Origin: Adiantum capillus-veneris
Taxonomy: Eukaryota; Streptophyta; Polypodiopsida; Polypodiales; Pteridaceae
DNA length: 64,000 nucleotides
Direction of reading: 5' to 3'
Assembly: GCA_014529385.2 (NCBI GenBank)
Contig: CM043970.1
Span: 44,544,279 to 44,608,278, forward strand
How positions within the stretch are numbered: the first letter of the stretch is position 1; each line of letters opens with the position of its first letter. Of the stretch, positions 55,915 to 64,000 are shown piece by piece. Below the pieces are notes generated by a model. That model searched no databases and was not told the origin of the DNA. It was given only the letters and a program-made list of their open reading frames with translations. Position numbers and translations under genes: made by a program.

Positions 55915-58900
55915 GCCCGGCTCGTTGCTGCTCCTACACGTTCCCCTCCCCCCCCCCGCCTGCTCCTGCTCCCCCGCGCCATAGTCCCCCCCCTTCGCTT
56001 TCGCCCTCGCGTTGCCCCCGTTGCGCGCTGTCTGTCCATGCGCGCTACTGAGCTTGCACCCAGCCAGAGTGCAGCCCGCCCACTGCCCCCCCTCTTGTTC
56101 GCTGCCCGCTGCCCTCGCCGCTCCAGCCCCTTATCCTCACGCCCCTCCCCCCTCCGAAGGCCTCGTTTGAATTGCCTGGCAGTGGATTCTCATTTGGTTT
56201 CTCCTTGCCGAGCTCTCAAGCGTTAGCCTTCTCGTCCGCCCTTCTCCTTCAGAGCAGCAGACACTAATGGAGGCTCATGCTCCACCCCAAAGGGACTCCT
56301 TTGAAGCCCCCTCGCCCGACACCGCTGAGCCCACCATTCGACTTGCTCTTTCACCGACAGAGCAAGCGAGCCTAGCCGCAAAGGTAGAGCGTCTGCAGGC
56401 GACGTCGGTCATTTGCAAGATTCTCGGCACCCGACCTAGCAGAGGAGAGCTACGTGACCTCCAAGCCCGCCTTCTTGCAGAGGTGGGCAAGATCTTGGAT
56501 GTCCAGATTCTCGGACGGGGGTACTACCAGATCGAGTTCGAGACCTCCGAGATGGCTTCCAAGGTCATAGCTATGAGTCCACTGGCCATCCGAGCATCAC
56601 GCGCCCACTTTCGACAGTGGCGACATGGTTTTGACCCGACTTCGGATGTGCTAGTAGAGGAGGCAGACATCCCCATCTCAGTCTGCTTTCCGGGTTTACG
56701 GAGAGAGTACCTACCACTTCTCTCCAGGATTGGCTCTGCCATCGGGACTGTCCTAGAGACACCTCGTACGGCAGCATAAGTAGCTGCGAAGGCGGCTGGC
56801 ATCCCCTCAGTTCGAGTTTTGGTCAGAGATACCCACACGCTCCCGAAGGTCATCCTTCTGCCTCGGGTGAGTGGGGGTTGGTTTAGACAGAGTGTGGAGT
56901 ACTCGGGTCTTCCGAACCACTGCTTCATTTGCAGACAGATGGGCCACCTAGCGAAGGCATGTCCACGGAGGAGGCCACAACCTGCACCTCAGCCTCAGCC
57001 CCAGCTTGCCAAGGCTGGGCCGCAGCCACAACCAGCGACACAGCGCACAGATTGAGTCACCCTCCGGGCCTGGGGCTCCAACGGAAGAGGGGTGGCAGCA
57101 GACCCGTGGCCGTCGACGCCAGGGGCCACAACGACAGCCTGACACTCAGAGTGGCCCTCAGCTGCCTACTCAGCAACAGTGGGTTCCCACGGGGAACCGC
57201 TTTGGTCCTCTTGAGCAGGAGGAGCTCCCTACACCAGCCTCCACCTCCGCTTCACCCTTGCCAACCACCCCCCTTTCAGAGTTCCCCTCCTCCTCCTCAT
57301 CCCCCCCCCCCGCCCTCTGCTCCCGTCAGCTCCCCACCTCACCCCTCTACCTCTTTCGCCCCAACCCGCTTTTCCTCCCCCCCGCCCCCTCCAGCTCCTT
57401 CTCCCCCCCCTCCTGCTCCAGTTCCACAATCGACTCAGGAGACTGGTCCCTCGCCGGCGGCTAGGAGATCTCTTGGCAACGCCTTTGCCACGAGTCGCCT
57501 AGCGAGAGAGGGTCAGCCCTTCTTGCGGCCCCCTCTACAGATTCAAACATCTTCCCTTGCAGCTATCCCTCGTGGTCTGACGAGCATTGACCTCCGACGC
57601 TGCTGGGATTTCTTTGACTACGGGTTCACTCGCTTTCTCGGCCATTCTGCAGCAGACCACGAGGCAGCCAGCTTGAGGGTCCATGCTTTGTTCCTCGCCG
57701 CTAGGGGGACAGAGGCCTTGGACTCAGCAATTGGTTTCTCCTTCCCCCTCTGTGGTAGGACCGAGAGAGAGTGGTCCCTCGACTCAGTGGTGGGATGGTT
57801 GCATACACAGGTTCTCGAGTTCTCTCACCATATGGGAGAACTTGGAGTTACACATTTACTGCAAACGTTGTGGCCACCGGCCAAGTTTGCGGTGACACCC
57901 CCAGACTCAACAGGATGTAGGCACATTGTGGTGTACTTTTTTGCTGATACGCAGTGTTTGCCTTGCTATGTATACATTCATGAGGACTCCTGGACAGAGG
58001 AGGTTGCTTTACGCACAGCTCGCTCTGCTTGGGCTTGGACTAGGCACTCACTACAGTTTCGCCTATCTAGAGGACGCTCGGATGCGGATTACTCCCCATC
58101 CAAGCCAGCCTCGAAGATAGCCCGTCTTGCTGCTGCGGCAGCATCTGTTCTCTCTCGCTCCCCATGATGATCGTCTCGTGGAACGTGCAGGAACTAGGTG
58201 GGCCCCAGTTTCAGCGACAACGGGGCCGATTGCGTCAGGAGCTTCAGCGTTGCCTTGTGGGAAGAGATTGATCTCCTTATGCTACAAGAGCACCATCTGT
58301 CTGAGAGCCGCATTCGACGATGTGGTCAAATTTTGCGTGGACGATATGATACCTTTTGGTCAGCTGTTTTTGGACCTGGAGGCATCCAGGGTGGGGTATG
58401 TATGAGTATTGTGGACTCATTGCAGCAGGCCATTGTGGGCAGAGGGATTATTGTGCCAGGCAAGGCTCAGTGGATTACTATGCACGTTCAGGGTGGCCTT
58501 GTGGGCTTCCTGAACATCTATGCGCCCAATGTGGCGAGTGCTCGTGCAGAGTTTTGGTCACAGATTGTTGAGTCTTTGCCACAGGCTGACCATTGGTGTG
58601 TAGGGGGAGACTTCAACATGTTGGAGGACCCTTCTGACAGGATTGGAGGCAGCCATGCTACTGTGCATGGACTCGAGTTAGCAGCTTGGGAGAGGTTGTG
58701 TATGACTTTGAGGCTCTCGGATACATGGCAGCACTCTGGCTTTGTGAGGCCTCCAGAGAGTCTTGCCTTCTCTAGGTCGGACCGCAGAGTGGGTGGAGTG
58801 AATCTATCGCGGATAGATCGCTTCTACACTAGTGACCACTTCAGTGACTTGGGGGGATCAGTGGGCATTCTGGCAGGGACATCCTTCTCGGACCGTGCAC

Positions 58901-61900
58901 CAGTGATCCTCACAGTGGTGAACAGACAGAGGAGTGGGAGCACGATGCTTCGCATCCCAGAGCGGGTCTTGTTGGACTCAGCACTCAGAGAGAGGGTAGA
59001 GGCTCTTTGGACAGAGGGCATGGACAGCCAGGCTCTACCTGCAGACAGAGTGGCCTTAAGCCTGGCTCAGCTTAGCCACTTTTTTCTCCAGGAGTCTCTG
59101 GCTCGACGGGCTGCAGCGAGAGAGGAGGAGCAACGTTTCAGACGAGGCATTGCTTCACTACAGAGGATGCAGGAGCAGCATCCAGACAGTCCATGGTTGG
59201 AGGAGCAACTACAGCAGGCTCGACAGGAGCTTGCTTGCACAGAGGAGAGGCGTCATGAGTTTGCCTTTCACCGACAGGCATCTGAGTGGACTCAGGTGGG
59301 TGACAGAGTGACAGGTGCTTTTTGAGACAGTGGGACCTCGGCACTCGCATGCCAAGGTCAATCAGTTGAGGAGACCCCATGGGTCAGTTGTTTGTGAGCC
59401 CGAGGATATGCGTGCAGTTGCTACTGACATTTACCGTGAGTTATTGTCGGTTGAGCCCCAATCAAAGCTGCAGGATGCACGCAGAGAGCAGGTTTGGGCA
59501 CAGATGCCTTGTCTTGTGACTGAGGAGATGCGCCAGAAGCTAGAGATGTCTCTTCAGCTTGAGGAGCTGCACACGGCTCTTAGGGCCCTACCTCGTGGTA
59601 GCTGTCCAGGTGAGGATGGACTGACTCCCAGTTTCTTCTTGGAGTATTGGGACCTGCTTGGCCTAGATCTTTGTAGTGCCTTTCAGTACATTCTGCACAC
59701 CGGAGTGATGCCGGATAGCATGAGTGAGGGCCTGATTTACCTCATTCCAAAGGAGGGTGGCTCCTTGGATGAGATTCGACAGTGGCGCCCCATCACCATC
59801 CTCAACTCAGCCTACAAAATACTTGCCAAGGCTCTGAGTTTGAGGATTCAACCACTTTTGCAGAGCCTTATACATGGGACTCAGACAAGTTTTGTCAAGG
59901 AACGCAGTATCCTTGACAACATCTTCACTTTCTAGGAGGCTTCTGCCCTGGCACGGCTCCGTGGGGAGGACCTTGTGATTCTTCTTCTCGATTTTGAGAA
60001 GGCATACGACAGAGTTGACTGGGACTTTCTAGAGGGCACTCTACGCAGGATGGGCTTCTCAGATGCTTGGATCAGAGGGGTGTCAGCTTTGTACAGACAG
60101 GCTCACAGTCATGTGCTTTTGGCAAGAGGTAGAGGGGAGAGCTTCATGCTCACACGATCGGTCAGACAGGGTTGTCCTCTTGTCCCCTTTCTCTTTTTGT
60201 TCTATGCGGAGGCGATGAGCAGATTTTTGGTGTCACAGCAGGTTGGTCTGAGGGGCTTAGCACTCTCTATACGGGGAGATGAGCTTCTGGACGCTGAGTT
60301 TGCCGACGACTCAGCCTTGTACTTGGAGGGCCAGGAGGCCAATCTACACAGATGTGAGCAGGCTTTGGAGACCCTCTGCTGTGCATCGGGCGCACTGACC
60401 AACTGGAGAAAGACAGTGGCTTTCTCGGTTGGCAGTGCTCCTGTGCCAGATTGGATGCCAGGAGAGGGTTTCAGGTGGATTCCTCCAAGGACTGCAGTTC
60501 GGTACTTTGGTTGTCAGGTTGGTTTGGACTTGTCCCCCAAGCAACAGATTGCTCCTCTTCTCTTGTCCATCACGAGAAAGCTGTTACATTGGAGCTCAGC
60601 ACGACTTTCCCTGGCTGGTAGAGTAGTAGTTGCCAACCAGGTGTTGTTGGCGACTATGTGGTACATCACTTCTTGCTGGATTTTTTCGAGTTCTTGTATC
60701 AGCCAAGTAGAGAGGCTGATCAAGAACTTCCTTTGGTCAGGTCGTGACACTCAGATTGCCCGAGCCAAGGTGGCTTGGTCAGTCATCACACTTCCTTGTT
60801 CTCAGGGAGGGCTTGGGATCATTGATCCACCACAGCAGAGCAGAGCCCTTCTTGGGAAGTTCGTCGTCAGAGGACTTCTTCCAAGCGAGGAGTCCTGGAA
60901 GGAGTTCTTGCTGCAGAGGCTTGGTGCCAGGGTGCCTCAGTCAGGAGGCCCTTGACAACCTTCGACCAGATGGATCTTTACAGAGTTGCGCCGAGTTGGT
61001 TTGAGCAGGAGACTGGAGGACAGATTCGCTGTGAGTCTGCTTCGATCTTGGGAGCTCTTACGGCGTGGCCTAGAGCAGAGACAGCCGACGTGCACGGAGG
61101 AGCGCCTACGGCAGCCCCTCGTCTGGAACCCCATGGTTAGCACTCAGAGAGGCCACTTGGTTGGGAGTCGGCCTCATGTTTCTTGGGGTCCCATGGCAAC
61201 AGGTCGTGGCAGCAGGTCGAGCACGCTCTCTAGGTGACTGGCTTGAGTTCACAAGTTTGTCAGAGGAGGTGCAGGGTGTCCAACTACAGGGCATGAGAGG
61301 GGTGCAGAGCATGTGTCAGGACATCTCAGAGTCAGTTCCAGCTGAGTGGCTCACGCCTCTAGAGCCAGTAGCACCCCGGTGGATGGGAGCCTTCACACAA
61401 CTGGAGGTTCTCATTTCAGTCAGGGCCTGCTCAGAGACTGTCCCAGCCCTGTTCTTCGAGCTTCAGGGTGGGGGACGATTACAACGAGTTGAAGTTGAGG
61501 CCCCACAGGTAGCAGAGTGTTGTTTCCAGAGGATCCGAGTTGTGGGCATATGTGGGAGGACTTGCGTCATAGACCCTAACCCAGCAGCTCTTGAGACTGG
61601 ACACTGGAGACTATGGACTTGGGAGTGTTGTCCACTTGCACGAGTACAGTGGGATCCTCGTGAGTGGCTATGGATGGACCCTTTCTCTTCTGCAGACCGC
61701 CCAGGAGTCCCCTTCTTTCAGTACACTGTTCGGCTTGGACGTCACATACTTGCACCACAGAGAGAGGCCTGTCCCGCTGCAGCACGTCATTGGCAGGAGG
61801 AGGGCCTCACAGTCGAGTTCTTGGCAGTCTTTTGGCAGAGGCTGTAGGACTCCAGACAGCCGAGGCGCGTCACTTTGTTCCAGTGGTGGCTGGTTGCACA

Positions 61901-62172
61901 CAGAGCCACAGCAGTAGGGAGCTGGCTTGTGCATAGTGGTCTCTCGGCCGCATGTGCAGCCTGTGACCAGTTGGTGGAGAGTCAGCGTCACTGTCTTTCG
62001 GACTGTCCCTCGGCCCAACAGGTGTGGCTACGAGTTCTTCGGCTGATGCCTGCCCTCTCCACGTCTAGACAGTACACTTGGGGGGCAGCGGCTCGGTCCA
62101 CCCTCACGGGCCCGACACTTCAGTTTGAGCTATCCTCCACCAGCAGGATGATAGTGATGCAGGGGAGGCGAC
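55915..62172 (+). mobile_element. LINE-C: nearly full-length non-LTR retrotransposon
   Basis: A GC-rich 5' leader (about 55915-56266, many C runs), ORF1 (56267-58167), ORF2 with endonuclease, reverse transcriptase and zf-RVT (58164 to the end). The stretch is far richer in G+C than its neighbours. It is cut at 62172 by the LTR of a Ty3 element, so the 3' untranslated region and tail lie outside the window. Inactive: stop at 56777, frameshifts near 57050, 58255, 59315 and 60955, and a stop at 59933. Confidence 0.88.
56267..58167 (+). pseudogene. ORF1 of LINE-C: RNA-binding protein with CCHC knuckle and extra C-terminal domain
   Basis: The start (ATG 56267) leads into a DUF4283-like region (RGYYQIEFETSEMASKVI, PLAIRASRAHFRQW). 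A TAA at 56777 breaks the frame, which then continues to HCFICRQMGHLAKACPRR (Cx2Cx4Hx4C). Frame changes follow near 57050 (GWQQTRGRRRQ in a second frame), then a proline-rich stretch. From about 57500 to the stop at 58165 a third frame encodes a compact domain (DFFDYGFTRFLGHSAADH, HIVVYFFADTQCLPCYVYI) that was not recognised. Confidence 0.78.
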
Positions 62173-62177
62173 TGTAA
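58164..62177 (+). pseudogene. ORF2 of LINE-C: endonuclease, reverse transcriptase, zf-RVT
   Basis: The ATG at 58164 overlaps the ORF1 stop (ATGA). Endonuclease: MIVSWNVQELGG, DLLMLQEHH, GGDFNMLED, SRIDRFYTS, and FSDRAPVIL, where arginine (58894-58896) replaces the catalytic histidine of SDH. Reverse transcriptase: PGEDGLTPSFF, WRPITILNSAYKILAKAL, LLLDFEKAYDRVDWDFL, SVRQGCPL, and the catalytic AEFADDSALYL. zf-RVT at about 61875-62030: ACAACDQLVESQRHCLSDC. The last sense codons run into the LTR at 62173, which supplies the TAA. Several frameshifts make it inactive. Confidence 0.88.
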
Positions 62178-62733
62178 CAAACTTGGACACTCCAAGTCAA
62201 GAATCAACCGCGACAGCACCAAATAACCACTTCAAAACAATTCACAGATCACAATAGATTTGCACTGGCCCGGCGGAGTTCCGTGCCTAGAGATATTGGC
62301 CCCAAAGACTGGCGCCCCTTTCGGTATTTCTTTTTGTATTAATCAATCATCAAAGTACAAGAGAGCGGTTAGGGTTTCACTCTCAGACTCTGCGTCCAGA
62401 TGCTCTGAGAAGTGAGGCCCTCACCACTAATTTAAAGGTTACAAGGGATGCCCAAAAGCAGAGCCCCAAAAGCTTTTAAAATCAAAAGCATCAGTTCTCT
62501 CTCTCTTAGAGAGTCTTTTCTCTTTTCTTTTTTATAAAAAAAAAAAAGCAAAAGCAAAATTCGCGTCGCTCATCATTTACCAAAAAAAAAAAAATTTTTT
62601 TTTTTTTTTAATAATCCGCCTCCGCGATTTCCGGAATTTAGGGTTTTTGGCAAAAATTAGGGTTTGCAGGAATTTTAGGGTTTCTGGCAGAAATTAGGGT
62701 TTCTGCTGTCCGCCACGTCATCACTTTGTGACA
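62173..62733 (-). repeat. 3' LTR of the chromovirus
   Basis: 561 bp. On the plus strand it runs from TGTAACA to TGTGACA, so the ends are short inverted repeats starting TG and ending CA. The adjacent polypurine tract (minus strand AAGAGGGGGGTA) confirms orientation. Four copies of the TTAGGGTTT motif lie at 62637-62705. Confidence 0.8.
62637..62705 (-). promoter_or_regulatory. Four telo-box motifs in the chromovirus LTR
   Basis: On the minus strand AAACCCTAA-type boxes recur four times at 16-22-base spacing, separated by CAGAAA/CAAAAA-like spacers. Telo-boxes (AAACCCTA) are promoter elements of many plant translation and cell-cycle genes. A promoter role here is inference. Confidence 0.6.
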
Positions 62734-62748
62734 TACCCCCCTCTTGAA

Positions 62749-63339
62749 AGCATTGTAATCGACCGCGATTACGCCTGCAAAACCGACAAAAGCCATAAAC
62801 CGTCTTAGCAGACACTGACTGTTAGTACCTACGTACTAGGAACACACATCTAGCACATGTACAAAATCGACAGTCACATCACACGACATCACAGGACATC
62901 ACCAAACATCACAGGACATCACATGACATTCAACATTCATTCGGATCTTAGACCATGATTTATCGGCAATGCAGCTAGCAATCACATCTAGGTCCAATCG
63001 GGACCTCATCGATGTCCGATTGACTAACCCCTATTGCAACCATGTCTATTCGAGATCAATCAGACCAAAATGCTGCAGTCGTTTCGGCTATCAGTTCCTA
63101 CACTCACAAGAAGTCAAGAACAAATCAGTATCATAATCAGGAATTCCATTTCATAAAGTCATCCAGCAGAATACTGTCAGCTCTCAGTATCCCTGAAGCT
63201 CAAAGAGACATCAGTGACTTTAGTATCAAAATCGAGGCATCTGTTGACAAAGGAGTGGAGCGACTCCCCTCTTGTGCATCCCACTGCACCAGATCTTCGG
63301 CCAAGCTGAGTTTCTGGGTTCCGTTTGGAGTAGACTATG
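62749..63339. other. 3' untranslated region of the chromovirus
   Basis: Lies between the chromodomain stop (63340) and the polypurine tract. It contains a short tandem series of ACATCAC-GGACATCAC units at 62876-62930. No gene. Confidence 0.6.
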
Positions 63340-64000
63340 CTAAACCAAAACATCGAGGTAAAGTTTCACAATCCGAGGAGTATCTGCTAGGTCCTCCTCC
63401 TCCATCCACTTCACATCAAATGCAGGAAAGTTCTTGAACTTAACCAAGAACCGCCTTCGGACTTTACCTTTCTTCGTATCATTATGTGCCAAAATCTGTT
63501 CAGGAACAAGGATCTCCTCGTTTTCTTCCACTTCGGGTTGCTCATCAGGCTCCCCATCATCAGGCACATCACCCTTAACAGGGTTCAAGAGACTCACATG
63601 CAATGCATTATGAATCCTCCAAGTATCTGGCAGGTCCAATCGGAAGGAGACATCATTTATCTTGTCAGTAATCTGGAAAGGTCCGTAGTATCACTCACAT
63701 ACTAAGCTTTGGAAAAAGCCTCTCCTTTCCCTTTTTTTTTTCTTAGGCGTGCCTTCTCAAAAGTAAGAGCACCCAATCATCCTCCTTCAGTTTCCAGTCG
63801 CGACGATGGCGATCCGCTGCCTTTTTCTGTCGTTCTTGAGACTTCTGTAAAGTCTCGTGAACCTTGGCAAAAGCCGTATCCAAATCTCGCGAATATTCAT
63901 CCGCTTCAAATTTCTAATCTTTCGTGCTCAGGAAGGATGGAACCTTCGCAGCAGTTTCAACAATCTCTCATGGCGTCTTCCCCGTCGAAGAGTGTATCGT
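63340..64000 (-). pseudogene. Integrase C-terminus and chromodomain of the chromovirus
   Basis: From the right edge: SRDLDTAFAKVHETLQKSQE and RQKKAADRHRRDWKLKEDDW (integrase C-terminal part), YYGPFQITDKI (GPY/F motif), SFRLDLPDTWRIHNALHVS, then PEQILAHNDTKKGKVRRRF, LVKFKNFPAFDVKW and MEEEDLADTPRIVKLYLD, a chromodomain. Stops interrupt the frame near 63925, near 63750 and just before YYGPF. The chromodomain itself is open from 63639 to its stop at 63340. Confidence 0.85.

Larger units (their letters stand above)
62173..64000 (-). mobile_element. Ty3/gypsy chromovirus, 3' part
   Basis: On the minus strand the window holds the end of integrase, a chromodomain, a 3' untranslated stretch, a polypurine tract (62748-62734) and the 3' LTR (62733-62173). 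The rest lies to the right of the window. It inserted into LINE-C. Stops in the integrase region show decay. Confidence 0.85.

Noticed and set aside
62637-62705. Interstitial telomere repeat
   Set aside because: The TTAGGGTTT motifs are spaced by unrelated bases and lie inside an LTR, so telo-boxes are a better reading than a telomere relic.

Overview
The window is plant nuclear DNA, dominated by transposable elements and microsatellites. It holds one recognisable host gene: the 3' half of an intron-containing MUTYH-type adenine DNA glycosylase. Plant origin is supported by a Tat-lineage Ty3/gypsy element with two RNase H domains, Ty1/copia elements, a chromodomain-bearing Ty3 element, a TRIM with a Met-tRNA primer site, AAACCCTA telo-boxes in an LTR, and GT-AG introns. 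Kilobase introns full of repeats and very long (GA)n/(TA)n/(TG)n tracts suggest a large genome, perhaps a seedless vascular plant such as a fern. That last point is an impression, not a proof. Almost every element carries stops or frameshifts, so most entries are pseudogenes or relics.

Layout. 1-10921: Tat-like LTR retrotransposon (+), its 5' LTR cut by the window edge. 10922-13500: dispersed-repeat and LINE fragments with microsatellites. About 13500-27000: a decayed Ty1/copia element (-), split by an 8.3-kb DNA transposon at 17522-25861. That transposon has a 9-bp target duplication and hairpin-bearing terminal inverted repeats. It carries two divergent genes: a Mutator-like transposase relic (-) and an eleven-exon gene (+) that joins a ParB/sulfiredoxin-like domain to a bacterial-type beta-class DNA methyltransferase domain. 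Their shared upstream region holds a 315-bp near-perfect palindrome studded with CACGTG, other hairpins and a G-rich block. 27700-31500: LINE-A (-). 31640-39660: a perfect 44-bp palindrome, a dispersed repeat bounded by (CT)n, an ORF1-only LINE relic, a 640-bp AT satellite, a second TRIM-like relic, short LINE 3' ends and tandem duplications.

42114-48782: MUTYH exons on the minus strand. One 5.2-kb intron contains a complete TRIM, a copia gag relic, a Ty3 chromodomain relic and a small stem-loop. 49990-54245: decayed Ty3/gypsy element (-). 54315-55880: LINE-B 3' fragment (-). 55915-62172: LINE-C (+) with ORF1 and ORF2 overlapping at ATGA. 62173-64000: the 3' LTR and integrase/chromodomain end of a Ty3 chromovirus (-) inserted into the end of LINE-C.

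The most unusual object is the DNA transposon carrying the ParB-like/DNA-methyltransferase gene. This gene layout is familiar from phage and bacterial DNA-modification proteins. Here it has spliceosomal introns and sits beside a eukaryotic transposase, between transposon ends.
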